Position numbers and translations under genes: made by a program. 64,000 nucleotides of DNA from Trema orientale (Eukaryota; Streptophyta; Magnoliopsida; Rosales; Cannabaceae): assembly GCA_002914845.1 (NCBI GenBank), contig JXTC01000285.1, positions 112,679 to 176,678 of the forward strand, read 5' to 3'. Positions 11,936 to 28,491 of the stretch are shown here, in pieces. How positions within the stretch are numbered: position 1 is the first letter of the stretch; the number at the start of each line of letters is the position of its first letter. The notes beneath the pieces are model-generated. The model did no database searches and was not told where the DNA came from. It worked only from the letters and a program-made list of their open reading frames with translations.

Positions 11936-14643
11936 TACTTACTGGGCTGGGCACATTGCTTCTCTTAGAAACAGCCTGGCTGGGCACATGGACTATTGGG
12001 CTTGAGTTCAAAACTCAAGCAGCCTGTGTAAAGTGGCTGGTCCAATTCATGGCCTCATGTCTTGGACACCGTATGGATCCCCATAGGAGAGTTTATATTA
12101 ATATTAGTAACAATCATTGACAATTGTTCTATTTTATACCACTGTTCCTTTTCAAAAATAATAAATAACTATTTATTTGTCATTTGTCTCATCCAAATTA
12201 AAGAGAAGTTAGTGTTAGTTAACAGAGTAAAAAGCCACTGACGTTAAGTTTGATTTATGTTTCTTAAAAAATGTTACTCATCTTCTTTACAACAAGCCTC
12301 TTGCCCTCTTCTTTACAACTCCGTATGGAAGAGTAGAGGTGAAGGTTTGAAAACGACTCAACAAAAAAGATGGTAAAAAAAAAAAGGAAAATAAAAGAAA
12401 AGAAGGCAACGACTAGAGAGTAGAGACTCTCCGAGCCAAGAAGACAAGCTGCCAAGGTGTCCAAATCTACCATCTATGAGCTTTATTTGCTTTTTCCTCA
12501 TTGAGTAGACTCTCGATATTTCACTTCTGTTTTTCTTTTCTTTTTTTCTTTTTTTTTTTTTTTGGTGAAAATTTGCGCTAAAACGCCCATATTTTGACAA
12601 ATAATGGTTCATAACCAATTTGATATTGGATACTTTAACAATTTAGTTTCAAATTTCCCCACATCACAGTTCCACCGCTCCAAGTTTCATGCACAAACTT
12701 GAAACTTGGATTGTCCATTTTTCTTCTGGGAACTAAATTTCGCAATTAAACAAAAACAACTATATAGTCCTACACGCCTTCCATCAACCTCTTGCACCAA
12801 CTTTCTTTCAAATAAAATTAAAATAAAAGAAGAAACAGCAACTTACTTCCAAAAGGGATAATAGGACATATAATAAGGATATTCTGTTAATAATCTTCTG
12901 CTTCGAAGACAAAATTAGTAGGTGCCTTCTCAGCCCTCAACTCTTACCACGTTTTTATTGCCATTTATATTGACTAATTTATTTATAAGTCAATATCAAA
13001 CTCTACTAAGAAAAATTCAAGGCTTGGACCAATGGCACATGCAGCTTCACTGATCCACACCATATCTAATCATAAATTCGTACACTAATTATCACTTGGT
13101 CTCAGACTCTCAATCTATCGGCTAAAAGGACCTTGCGAAATTGAGAATTATACACCCGTGGGAACTATGAACAGTTTAGAGAAAAGGGTACATGCCGCGC
13201 CATGGGCCTATTAGGTTGACACGTGTCAATGGAGAAATATGGGGCTTTCCGTAGGTGGTGGTAGGAAAAGTGAAGCAAGTGGTGCACAGAGTGGAGGGGG
13301 TAGGTGGATGACTTGGACTCTAACCTTCATCCATCCCCCTTGTGCTTTTTGCCTTTTTCCTGTTTTTTTTTTTTTTTTTTTAATTATGTGATACTTCGTT
13401 TTATCGAGTATTATTATTGATCATTATGTTGTTTCAATAAAGTATTATTATTATGGACAGGAGGGGACGCATTATAATTTATAGGTAAATGTGTAGTTTT
13501 CACTTTCGGACACTAGTGTCAACTTGTTCATGATAAGGCTTCAAGACCAAATGAACTTATTAGGTAAATTTCCTCTCTATTATATAACTCTTTTTTTTCT
13601 TTAAAAAAAATTATGAAGAAAATCATTACTAAACTTTAGGTCTGTATATGATACACTTCGTTAAACTTAACTTATTAATCATCTAATTTTAGCTTTATCT
13701 TTAACTTATAGTTCAAACGTGAAAAGTTTTCTTGTGATATGGCCCGGTCCACCATAACATAAGGATAAATCATTAGTATAATATACTTTTCTACGTATAT
13801 TTATGGTAAGGATGTTTGTAAAATTCCAAGTGTAAAATACGAATATAGGAGACTGTTATGACCACCATTAAACTAAGAATAATACTTGGGATTCCCACCT
13901 CTTTAATATTTGTGACATATAATTTGTTAGCATTAATTAGTGAAATTTCTACTACTATTCTTAAACTAAACATAATGTTTTTGGTGTAGTATTAAGTATA
14001 TTAATTATGTGTCTGTTAAATTAGTACACGGATGTTTTTTCCTTAAAAAAACAAACGATATTTTTTATATACAAATCGATGGAATCCATATTCCACGCTG
14101 TCCACTTATTTAATTATAACTGATCGTGTGTGTATATTATGATATAGGTGTATAATATTTTCTATCCGGCTATTCATTTGGATTATTTCCCCTCAAACAT
14201 TAGTTCATTAAAAAGAAAATAAATTGAAGAAGGGCAGGCCAAATATAGTAATTCAAACTAAAAAAAAAAGTGAATAAATCATATGCTTAATCTATACGGT
14301 ATGAATAGTATGATAAAACAAAATTTTAGGAGTTGATTATAAATAAAAGAAATCTGACGCTGGTACCGTTTGAAATAATCTAAAGCCACATTGGCACCAG
14401 TCGGACCATGCATTTTCTGTACAGAATTATTAAAGTTGGTTGGTGGATTAGGTTTGCATCACTCCATATGTTCCTACCAACTTCAGTTCCTTTCAACAAT
14501 GAACCTTAGACTAAGTTTTCACATTAGATTTTTCAAGAAAGTAAGAAAAAAATCTCAAATAAGGCATTTAAAACAATCAAAACTAACAAGCTTGGTTCGT
14601 ACTTCGTAACATGTTACAATAGATAGAATCATAGAAATAATGG
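11936..14643. other. intergenic DNA, no supported gene
   Basis: AT-rich DNA with homopolymer runs (poly-T near 12540-12560 and 13362-13380). Short frames here show no recognisable protein. A G-box-like cacgtg lies in gacacgtgtcaatgg near 13218, but no adjacent gene was found. Confidence 0.45.
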
Positions 14644-15090
14644 TTAAATATAGTATTGGTCGCTGAATTATACTTTGCCATCGAATTTTCAATTTATATA
14701 ATAATGACTCTTGAATTATGCAATTGTTACAATAATGGTCCATTTGTAAAAAATTGTTAGTTTTTTAACAAATATTGGTCATAATTGAGCATTATTTACT
14801 TTTATAAATCAAAATCTCGTTTCTAGCCATAATTATTAATCTATGCAAAATAATTTGTGGAAAATTAGTCATTGCTGTAATAATTGCATAAGTCTTGGCA
14901 GTCTAATGTGTAAATTAAAAATTCAATACCTCACTATTGACTATAGTTTCCAAATCGTGTACTCTATAATAACTTATTTGTGTTAAATATTTAATAGTCT
15001 GAGACAAAAAGAATATTGTTGTAACAATTAAATAATTCATGGACCACTATTACATAAGCTAAAAATTCAGGAGCAAAGCAGTACAACATG
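14644..15090. repeat. inverted-repeat element, probable MITE
   Basis: The left part (gaattatactttgcc, gaattatgcaattgttaca, ataatggtcc) recurs inverted on the right (tgtaacaattaaataattc, ggaccactatta, aattcaggagcaaagcag). Arms are about 100-130 bp and imperfect. No target duplication was established. Confidence 0.55.
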
Positions 15091-15380
15091 CATAATTGTT
15101 ATTAATATCATTAACATTACAATTTACAAATAATATTTTTCATGGTTTTTTTATTTTATATATTTTTTATAATTTTAGGGGGAGGGGCGGCGGATTTATT
15201 AAATACTTCCTAGGCTTCCCTGTAATTAATTATGTTTATCAGCAAAAAATTATTTATGCAATTATTTTTATTTTTTCTCTTATAATAATCATTATCGTTG
15301 AATAAACAGAGCTTTGTCATGTATGAGAGTTGTTGTAAGTTTTTTTTCTTTTTTTTTAATGGTTGTAAATGTGATACTTA

Positions 15381-16097
15381 GGCCACGTATGGTTCATTGG
15401 AATGGGCCTTGGAATGGAAAGGTCATTCCAGTAAAAGGTTCATTCCAGTGTTTAGTTTGAAATTTAGGATAAAGAATTAATTCTTTTGTAATCACAATTC
15501 CACTATTTAGTGTATTTGGGATTACACAAATTTTCCTAATGAATCAAGTCTCCATTCTTTGTTGATGTCTGAAAAAGTGAAATTATCTTTTTTTCCCCCT
15601 AAAACTTTGCCTCTCTCACACCCTCACTCACCATCAGCTCACTTTTTATTAATACATACATATATATAGGTATTAATAATACTTACCCAACTTATTTCAA
15701 AAAATAATGATAATAGTTACCCAACTATCATTTTTTTATTTAGTTAAGAGTTAAATAAATATATTTAATATAGTATAATTTTTGTCCATTTTGATTTTAA
15801 TAATATAAATTAATTTTTTTAATATTAATTAAATAATTAAAAATAAATTATAATTTTTTACCCAATAAAATTATATATTGGTAAATATAAATGTACACAT
15901 AGTTGACAAAAAAAAATGTACAAAATTTTAGAAACTTGAGTATTTTAGTCAATATACTATTGATTTCATTCTATTCCAATGTTTAACCAAACAAAATAAT
16001 TTTTATTCCAATACTGATTCTTATTTTCAACCAAATAATGAAATATCATTCTTATTTCTATTCTGATTCCATTTTATTACGATTCCCAAAACCAACC
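15381..16097. mobile_element. Tourist-like (PIF/Harbinger) MITE
   Basis: The 717-bp element starts ggccacgtatggttc and ends gattcccaaaaccaacc, an imperfect inverted pair. It is flanked on both sides by tta (15378-15380 and 16098-16100), the 3-bp target preference of PIF/Harbinger elements. ggaatg/cattcc motifs are abundant near the ends. A shorter relative is at about 61920-62299. Confidence 0.65.
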
Positions 16098-17377
16098 TTA
16101 ACTTACTAGTTATGACTTCAAAAGGTGTTCACCCAAATGATTGTTAATCTTTTTTATTAATTTAGTTTTTGTTGAGACTTTTTTTTGGGACATGCATAGC
16201 ACGTGACTGGCCCGCGAATCAACTTTTTGCATATAACAAAATTCCGAGCACGTCTCAATAAAGTACGAGCAATGTTATAAAAAGAAGAGCAATACTGCAG
16301 GCATCATTTTCATAAAATAATAATAATAATAATAATGTCTAATAATCGAATATTATATAATGTCTAACATTATATTATGATGTATTAATATGTGGGAGTT
16401 AATTATTAGTTAGAATCACCAATTGACAGATTCACACATTTTGTGGCATTGCTCTGTAAAGGATTATTAGTGCTAACATTACATAGTGTAGATGATTATA
16501 ATTAATGGACTAAGTTTAGATTCCATACAAGTGTTATTAGAATTATCCAATTATATATTTACATATTAATACTATATAATACCCCATAATTTTTATAAAA
16601 CTTCGATTTGAGATGAGCAATGTTATGGGCACCAATAGTGTCCAGTACTACAATGACTTGTCATTTCGTAATTTGTGATTTTAATTGATAAACTAGGTCT
16701 CATATGAGCCACATAAAATATAATTATATTTAGCTGATAATAGATTGACATATTATATAATGTTGGGCATGTCTATGTAGCATGGTTCTTTCTTATATTT
16801 TTGTTCTGTCGGAAAGCATATTTGGTTTCTTCCTTTGTTTTTTTTTAGTTTTCTTCTTCAGACGAGTTGAAACTTAAAAACATCATCGTTGTCTCAGATT
16901 AAAACTTGCTTACGCAAAAGCAATTAATACATCATAATAAATCCTAAACTATTTTGATAACATTTTTATAACATAAACTATTTTGATAACATTTTTATAA
17001 CATCAGCAAGTATTTATTGGAAAAAAAATGTTTATTTTTTACTTTAATAAGCAACACATTAAAAATTGATCATTTCCTTGTGGCTCGGCTTCCGGCAATT
17101 TTTTATTTAAAAAAAATCGTTTAGTCACCAATTATTATTATTTGTTTAAAAAAGTAAAAATATTAAACAATATTAAGCTGAGAAAATTGACTCCGTCGGT
17201 CGGTCCCCAAAATTGACAAACGAAATTACGTAAAAGCCCCGGAAGGTGTGGAAAATAGCGAAAATGGCCTTCCCAACTACCACCACGTCTCTACCAGAAA
17301 CACCAGCCTCCTTCCCTACCCGTTTGTCGTGTGACCGTGTCCCCCTCTCACGCATTTGTCTGGTTTTCTTTTCCCTT
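16098..17377. other. upstream region of the DAHP synthase gene with MITE fragments
   Basis: Contains a possible small MITE at 16286-16455 (agagcaat/attgctct ends, taa microsatellite inside) and, at about 16617-16665, one end (gcaatgttatgggcacc) of the family that is intact at 52485-52666. An imperfect direct repeat around ataaactattttgataaca lies near 16945-17000. From about 17200 the sequence becomes less AT-rich, towards the promoter. Confidence 0.5.
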
Positions 17378-17384
17378 TATAAAA
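17378..17384 (+). promoter_or_regulatory. TATA box of the DAHP synthase gene
   Basis: tataaaa lies 102-108 bp before the start codon, followed by a CT-rich leader (gatctctctctctttccc), which suits a transcription start near 17410. Inferred from position only. Confidence 0.6.
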
Positions 17385-17485
17385 CCCTCGCCATTCTCTT
17401 CACACTCCTCTTCAGGTACATCTGAGATCTCTCTCTCTTTCCCTGAGTCTCATTTCGTACCTTGACCCTTCAAAAGTCAACAACA

Positions 17486-20500
<3,015 letters not shown>

Positions 20501-20760
20501 AATGGCTTTTTAAGGCTCTCCTTGAATTTTTCTTTTTCCTTTTCTTTCGTTTTTTTTTTTTTTCGTTCGGTCCCTCCACCCAATTAAGTGGCTGTATTAT
20601 TATTATTATATGTTACCTTTTACTGGTCTTTAGTGTTAAATTATGCTGTAACTTGCGTGTTGTATGTATACTAAACATGATGGTTTGAGACTTTCGGAAA
20701 GAAAGGAATAAATGGAATCATTATTATGGCATTCAAGAATTAACTTGGTATTTGATACTC
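20501..20760 (+). other. 3' UTR of the DAHP synthase gene with polyadenylation signal
   Basis: After the tag stop a T-rich tract is followed by aataaa at 20707-20712, a plausible near-upstream polyadenylation element about 210 bp after the stop. Confidence 0.55.
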
Positions 20761-21607
20761 CTCCAAAATGCCTGAAGAATGACATTTCTATAGGAAAAAA
20801 AAACTAAGTTTTGACTTCTTCATTTAAAACCTCCTTAAACATCTACTTTTGTCTACAAATTGACCTAAAAAGCCTCTTTATTAAGCATGAAATCTGATGA
20901 GGATAACCTTATTTATGCTGTCAAACACTTGAAATTTTTGGAAAATAACTTGAAACAAATAGAATAGCATACAAATAGAATAATGCAATGAGCACTTGAG
21001 TACAAACACCACACAAAATCAGTTTTTCACTAGAAAATAAAATTAAGATATTGGGTCCCACACTAAGTAAAAAAGGTGAGACCTCGTGTGTCCACCTTAA
21101 CCCATAGCCATTATTCAAACAAATAAGAACTGATATTACAAAATTTAACAACGTGTCGTTTATGGGCCGCAAACGTTAAGATGAGATTTGTCGTTACAGC
21201 AATTTTAACAACAAACGACGTGTTGATTTTCAGTTAAACGACAACTTTACATAATAAGAATTATCTCATGTTTCCTTTTAAAAAATAATAATAGTTACAT
21301 CGAGAGTCTCCCATTTGTGTTTTTGTTTTTCATCTTTTTCCAAAAATAATAAGATGGGGCCAAAGACGGGAGGTGGCGTGGACATTCCGCCAACGCGGTA
21401 ATGTAATTCCCCGAACACGCCCCGACCGCGTTTCATTAAACTTAATCCTAAGCAAACCAGAAAGGCCCGCTCCCTTCTAAGTCAGAGACTACTACTTTCG
21501 TGTTTCGTCTCCGCAAACTCAAAACCAATTCTCACAACCATACATAATACATACACCCAAAACGCAGCCGTTTCGATTTTCAAAACGGCCTCTGATTCTG
21601 ATCGCAA
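20761..21607. other. intergenic region and promoter of the F-box/JmjC gene
   Basis: About 850 bp between two same-strand genes. The left part is AT-rich and featureless. From about 21360 the sequence is richer in CpG (gacgggaggtggcgtgg, ccgaacacgccccgaccgcg), typical of a plant housekeeping promoter without an obvious TATA box. The transcription start could not be fixed. Confidence 0.5.
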
Positions 21608-22856
21608 ATGGAGAATTCCGAAGGCCCAAGGGATCGCCGCCCGGCCGCCCTGGGGGACCTCCGAGTCCTCCCCGACGAGCTCGTCTGCGCCGTTTTGGAG
21701 TACCTCACCCCTCGCGACATCGCTCGCCTCTCTTGCGTCAGCAGGTTCTTCCCATTCTTCGATTCCGATTCGCCGAAATCCAATCCCACCTGAAAATTCA
21801 CACTTGGTTTTTTTTGTCTTTGATTCGCAGCGTGATGTACATATTAAGCAACGAAGAACCGCTTTGGATGAGCCTGTGCCTCCGCAGACTCAATGGTCCA
21901 ATCCAGTACAAAGGCTCTTGGAAGAAAACAACATTGCATTTGTATCTCTCTCAATTCCTTTAATTGTTTTCCAGGGTTTTTGTGGTAATAGAACTTTTTT
22001 CAATTTTTTACTTTTATTTTTATTTGGGTGCAGAGAAAATCTGGTTGGAGAATCTGATCAACTTTGCGGAAAACAATTGCGATTTGATGGTATTCAATGA
22101 GTATAGACTAACAAATAGATTTTTTTTTTTTTTTTTTTTTTCCAGAGGAAATTATTTTTATTTGTACTCTGCGATTTTTATTTTACTTAAGTTTTGTGTG
22201 TTTACCTTGCGTAGGATTCGGTTCTTGGTTCCTCTATAAAAGATTATACAGGAGCTATACCACACTGGACGGTTTTCATTTTGACAAGGGTAATGTGGAC
22301 AGAAAGAGAAACCCTTCTTTAGAAGAGTTCAATTGCGAGTATGATGGGAAGAAACCGGTATGGCAAAAATCGTTTATTTAGATTGTGGAAAAATTTATTA
22401 TTCTCTTTTTAAGTGTTTTGAAAATACATTGTGCATTTAAATTGTAAATGTGCTTCCTTTTCATGGACATTATAATTCATGACTGAAAGTAAACATAATT
22501 TGATAAGGAATAAGTAAATAATGAAACTACTTTTAGAAACATGGGAATAGTAATTCTCAAAGTAATTCGTGTTATTAGGAACTTTTCCAAATAATGTTCA
22601 CATAGATAGCGGTTGAACCATGTAACAGGTTCTGCTTAATGGCCTGGCTGACACATGGCCAGCAAAGCATACATGGACAACGGACCAGTTATTGATGAAC
22701 TATGGTGATACATCATTCAAAATTTCTCAGAGAAGTTCTCGTAAGATTTCGATGAAATTTAAAGATTATGTCTCATACATGAAACTTCAGCATGATGAGG
22801 ATCCCCTATATATTTTTGACGACAAGGTATTTTGACTACCATGCATTCGTATATGG

Positions 22857-22892
<36 letters not shown>

Positions 22893-25800
22893 GTAACATT
22901 TTATTTTACTCTATTTTAAATTTTAAATTTAACTTTTGGGCAGTTTGGGGAAGTTGCACCAGGCTTGTTAAAGGATTATAATGTGCCTCATCTTTTTGAA
23001 GAAGACTTTTTTGATGTCTTAGACAGAGATCAGCGACCTCCATTTAGATGGCTCATTATTGGACCAGAGAGGTCTGGTGCCTCTTGGCATGTTGATCCAG
23101 CTCTTACCAGTGCCTGGAATACCCTTTTGTGTGGTCATAAAAGGTATAGGTCCAGCTTATCAGCTTTAAAGCAGCATCTGTCTGTGTTTTGGTTCCGTCC
23201 TGTCAGATGTGAAGTTGTTGAAATAATGTATTCTCCTTTAAGCTGGGCTCAGATTGTACTTGCGTTAGAATGTTTGTATACTCAGAAGTGCTAGTTCGAT
23301 TACTTACAACCACGGCTCCTGCAAAGGCCAATTACTAAATAATTGAGAAATTTCCCTTCATGATTATTCAAAATTGGCTGTGCAACTTCTTGTCATGCTT
23401 ATGCATCTAAATAATTTGGTATCCTTATTTGTACAGATGGGCACTGTATCCTCCTGGAAGAGTACCTTTAGGTGTAACAGTTCATGTAAATGAAGAAGAT
23501 GGCGATGTCAATATTGAGGCTCCTACTTCACTGCAGGTATACCCTTTATATAGTCTAGCTCGTTCTCTTATTAGTTATCTTCTTTGCCTTCCTTTCAATT
23601 TACCCTTACTGGATTCTTACACATGTCAACAGTGGTGGTTAGATTTTTATCCACTCCTTGCTGATGAAGATAAGCCGATTGAGTGTACCCAATTACCTGG
23701 GGAGACAATTTATGTTCCAAGTGGATGGTGGCATTGTGTCTTAAATCTGGAAACAACTATTGCTGTTACACAGAATTTTGTGAACTCTCGAAACTTTGAA
23801 TTTGTTTGTTTGGATATGGCACCTGGCTATCGTCATAAGGGAGTCTGCCGTGCTGGATTGCTTGCGCTTGATGATAACGACTTAGAGGATGTCAAAAACA
23901 ACATACCATATGATAACCATGATTTGAGTTGCTCCAACCACTCAAGGAAAGAGAAAAGACCCAGAATTTTTGAACCTGGAGAGGATCCAAAATGTGATAA
24001 AATGGAGAATGTTGTTTCCACAAACTATAATTTATGGAAGAATGGGTTTTCTTATGATATAAATTTCTTAACTATGTTTCTTGATAAAGAGAGAGACCAC
24101 TACAACTCTCCTTGGAGCTCAGGTAATTCCATGGGACAGCGGGAAATGAGAGAATGGCTGTACAGGCTTTGGGTTGGAAAACCAGGAATGCGAGATCTAA
24201 TATGGAAGGTACTTCAATTCTTTTTTACTCATTAATGGGTGATGTACCTATATTCTTGTTGTTGCCCTGTTTGTGCTTATGTGGGGATGAAATATTAGTA
24301 CCTATATTCTTGTTGTTGCCCTGTTTGTGCTTATATGGGGATGAAATATTAGTACCTTGTCTTGGAGTGAACTCCACAGTTCTTTTCTTTTACGGGACTC
24401 TTCTACTAGAATTTTCTGAAATGCATTTGTAAATTTTATATTTGGACAATTATTACTAACTATCTAGATTCTTTGCCAAAGAGATCCATCACAAACCTGC
24501 CAGCACGAAAGGAAAAACAACAAACAAACAAAAAAAGGTTACTTCCTTTTTTCCATATAGTTAATATTTTTCCTTTGGATGTTATAGGGAGCATGTACAG
24601 CATTAGATGCAGGCAGATGGCTGGAATGCATGGTTGAAATTTGTGCCTTTCACAATTTGCCTTCCCCTACAGAGTTTGAGAGGCTTCCTGTTGGCACTGG
24701 TAGCAATCCTGTGAGTTAGTGCTATATTACTCATTATTTTTCTAAATCTCTGTTTGGTCATGTTCCATTTCTATATTGAACTTGATGCTTCTATAATGAT
24801 AGGCATATATACTCAATGGTGAGAGAAATCAATGGTGAGGAGTATGGATGAACTCTTATATTATTAAGACAACATCTGATATTACTTGGAATTTTGTGGA
24901 TAAACTCACCTAGCTGAAGTAGAGTTTGATATGTGATTTCAGGAGGTTTAATATCGGACTCTGAGCAATGGTGAATCATAGTATGATAGTGATGGATTGT
25001 GTTTGAGATCAATATAGAGTTTTGAGGCAGTGTAGTGCATCTTTATTAATATCTTGTACTTCTTATCTACATTATGTGTCACCTGAGACCTATATATTTT
25101 ATTAATGGGATAATATCATAAAAAAACTCATCACTTTTAGCCTTTTATAAAAAAAATCCACACCTTTTCATTTATATCAATTAAAACTTTCTATTTGTGT
25201 TTTTCTATCAATTCTCACCGGATTCACATATACAGTCAAAATTGGGGTATAAAATTGTTGCAGAAACGTTTTTATTCTTTAAAATTATCCATTTGCATCC
25301 ACAAAACTAGTCAGAAAGCTACCATCTAGACCAAAAAATGATTTGTAATATCTTAGGAATCAGCTTTAAAACAAACTAAAGTTCTTTTTTTTGAATTCTG
25401 TTATATGATTTTAAAAGTTACAAGTAGCTTATAACAATTTTAACTCTAATTTTGACTATACATGTAGATCCGGTGAGATGCGATAGAAAAATACAAATAA
25501 AAGATTTTATTTGATATTAGTGAAAATGCGTGGGTTTTTTTTATAAAAAGCTAAAAGTCATGGGTTTTTTTTTTTTTTTTTTTGATAATCGCTTTATTAA
25601 TTGGGGATACTGACACTTTCTTGGGGAAATTTCCATATCACAAAGATAAGGAGATTTCAATAGCCTTATGTGCTGAAGCTGAGACTTATGCACCTGTCAT
25701 TTTGGTTGTAAGTTGCAATACTAAGAAATTTTACTTTCAACTTTATCTGAGGTAGGAATTACTCTTTAATAAGAAGTTTATTGTAGGATGTCAGATGACA

Positions 25801-28491
25801 AAAAGTATTCTACATGATTATTAAGCGACAAATGATTCTGTACCCGGGAAATGAAGTTCCAAGTAAATCATTTGACATGTTTTAACCATTGGCAACAGGT
25901 TTATCTCATGTCGAACTGCGTGCTGAAAATCTTTGTTGAAGGAGGACTGGAAGCCTCAGTTTATGGTTTAGGCACTGAGGTAAATCTTCTTCTTCTTCTT
26001 CTTCCTTGTTTGTGTGTGTCATTAGTATGTTTAATTATCTGACTTATTTATTGAATTTTGCAGCTTGAATTTCACAATCTACTGAGTAAAGCCAACTCTC
26101 CTCTGCAAAATCACATTCCTGAAGTTTTGGGCAGTGGGATACTTTACCTTGAAAATGGGTCTTATAAAATTGTACCTTGGGATGGCAGCGGAGTTCCTGA
26201 TGTGATTTCCAGGTGTGATTTTCTTTTAGAGAAGTGCAAAGTAGGTGGTTTTCCTTTTGGAATATGGAGTAAGCAACAATATGAATACAAAAAAGCTGGG
26301 TTGTCAACTACATCAGTGAATTCAATTGGGTGCACAAAGATATGGCCATATATGATCACAAGAAGATGTGAAGGGAAGATATTTGCACAACTGTAAGTTA
26401 ATCTTATTTCATGCCTTTTTTAGTCACTCACAGGCGCGGCTCAAGATATTGATTTTCAGGCGTGTTAGGTAGCATAATATTCTCCAGTCAACCTTGACTA
26501 GAAATTTCCTCTTTGCAGAAGAAATACACTAGAATGGGAAGAGGAACTACATTTAGCTTCCTTTCTTGGGGAGCAGCTACATCACCTACATCTTTTGTCC
26601 CTTCCACCTCACAGTTCAAATTCCTCATATATTGAACCTGCATTAGAATTTCACCATACAAATGGTTGTATAGAGGCTGCTCCTGATAAATCAAACTTGC
26701 CAGCTGAATGGGATGTCTTCGTCAAAACATTAAATAGGAAGAAAAACGATGTCTCTAGCCGCTTGACTAAATGGTAATTCTATATGCACACATACTTGGT
26801 GGTTGCACTCCTGAAGCATATATTTATTGCTTTTTCAATACATATATATATGTATATAATTATTGTCATCAATGAAACCTGCAACAAAATATTATACGCT
26901 AATTACATTCCTCTATTTTGAATTGAAAAGGCATTTTTCCTTTGTGCAGAAATTGAAATAAGTTGAATATAGAGGTCTCCAAACGTGTCTCAGATTCCTT
27001 TGGACACTGCAATATTTTAATCTATTTGAGTTACTTTCTGCAGGGGAGATCCAATTCCTAGCACACTAATTGAGAAAGTTGATGAATACATCCCAGATAA
27101 TTTTGCTAAGTTGCTATACACATTAGAGGTCTCTTCCACATCCATCCACATGTTTAATCGTGTCAAGATCATCAGTGTTTTATATTTCTTGACGCCCTTA
27201 ATTTTTTTGGTTTCAGGATGAAAATGACCGAAGAAGAGTTTGTAAACCCATCTCCTGGATTCACTCAGATATTATGGACGACAATATTCACATGGAACTA
27301 TGTGGTTGTAACAATTCTAGCTTGAGTGAAGCTTTAAAAGATGCTAATTCAGTGTGTGACAGCTACATGAATGGCTCTAATGACACTTCAGTGGGAAAGT
27401 CGTGGCGTCCTAGCCACCTTCTTGATTTTAGTGATCTCTCTATAGGTTAGTTCTTCCATTTAAAGAAATTACTGTTTCCACTTATGGACGTACATTTGCA
27501 CTAAATCTCTGGTTTATTTTAAATTATGTTGTGATTATGATCTTTATAAAATCCTTATGGAAGGATCAATGCTGAAGTATGTTAATACATATGAATGCAA
27601 GTATGAAACAACGTAACCTTGTAAATATATGAAGATCTTTAGCGAAAAAAGTGTTTTATGTATATTATGCATATACAAAGATCCTACCAGCTGTAACAGT
27701 ACTAAGGTGATCACAGTTAGCTTTAGCGCAATTTATGTTTTCTTGTATAATTTTGATATTTTTGTAGTCAGATATTTATGTCAATACATGCTACAGTAAC
27801 AACATTACTTGGGAAAATTAAGAATTACAGAGAAAATTGTTCATAACTATGGTGTCATTTTTGTAGGTGACCCGGTTTATGACTTGATACCCATATACTT
27901 GGATGTTTTTAGAGGTGACCCCCGCCTCTTCAAGCAATTATTAGAAAGTTATAAACTTCCATTAGTGAGAAGTTTATACCAGGACAAGTCAGCAGAGGTT
28001 GGTGACAAGTTTGGACGACTTTCATACCATGCCATGTAAGTAATAATCTCCTTATAGTTGTATCTTGCTCATTCGTCTTATTAATCTAGTTCTTGGGTGG
28101 AAATGCCACAAATTTCGCACAAGAGAGTAGAGCTTTTATTTCACAAACTTGTTTTCTTGACGAGTCAACCTAAAGTAAACAAAGAGGTGCTATGACGACC
28201 ATAAATAGAGTTGTATAGTAATTCTGTCTTCTTCTTATTGATCCCAGTAATTACTTGAAGTTCGGAATTTCTTGTTGTCCTGTTTATCCTCAGTGGGTAC
28301 ACTTTAAAATGTTTTACGTTTCATCCATTTTGCATTTGTTTCATCTCTATAGGTGCTATTGTATTGTGCATGACGAGAATATACTGGGAGCTATATTTAG
28401 TATATGGGATGAACTAAAAGCGGCAAAATCCTGGGAAGAAGTTGAGTTGACTGTCTGGGGCGATTTAAATAACTACAAAGGTTTTCCTTGA
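21608..28491 (+). CDS. JMJ21: F-box / JmjC / APH-like fusion protein, Arabidopsis JMJ21 type
   Basis: Sixteen exons: 21608-21744, 21831-21941, 22034-22089, 22215-22357, 22629-22826, 22944-23143, 23437-23536, 23633-24208, 24588-24710, 25899-25979, 26064-26392, 26519-26773, 27044-27128, 27217-27445, 27867-28035, 28353-28491. Phase is continuous and gives 976 residues. Residues about 16-57 form an F-box ([16 protein letters not shown]), the Skp1-binding module of SCF ubiquitin ligases. The JmjC oxygenase keeps the Fe(II) triad: His264 and Asp266 in GASWHVDP, His349 in SGWWHCVLN. The C-terminal third resembles aminoglycoside phosphotransferase/choline kinase folds: [11 protein letters not shown] (His814, Asp816, Asn821) and [11 protein letters not shown] (Asp868, Asp871). 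The order matches the single plant family of At1g78280 (JMJ21). The N-terminal half is of the JMJD6/PSR type, so hydroxylation or demethylation are both possible; the substrate is unknown. The fusion suggests a ubiquitin-ligase adaptor coupled to two potential enzymatic folds. Intron 8 holds a 54-bp duplication and intron 9 a MITE. Confidence 0.95.
22856..22893. repeat. CT and TA microsatellites in intron 5 of the JmjC gene
   Basis: A (ct)n run is followed directly by (gt) and (ta)n. It lies between exons 5 and 6, close to the pyrimidine-rich acceptor region, and is likely to be length-polymorphic. Confidence 0.85.
24244..24351. repeat. 54-bp tandem duplication in intron 8 of the JmjC gene
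   Basis: 24244-24297 and 24298-24351 are adjacent copies beginning gtacctatattcttgttg, with one difference (cttatgtgggg against cttatatgggg). The near identity suggests a recent event with no effect on coding. Confidence 0.95.
25121..25573. mobile_element. inverted-repeat MITE in intron 9 of the JmjC gene
   Basis: Arms of about 110 bp pair as inverted copies: aaaaactcatcacttttagc with gctaaaagtcatgggtttt, tttgtgtttttctatca with gatagaaaaatacaaa, and ctcaccggat with atccggtgag. The element lies inside a 1.2-kb intron, so the mature coding sequence is unaffected. A poly-T followed by gataatcgctttattaa abuts the right end and may be a separate insertion. Confidence 0.8.
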
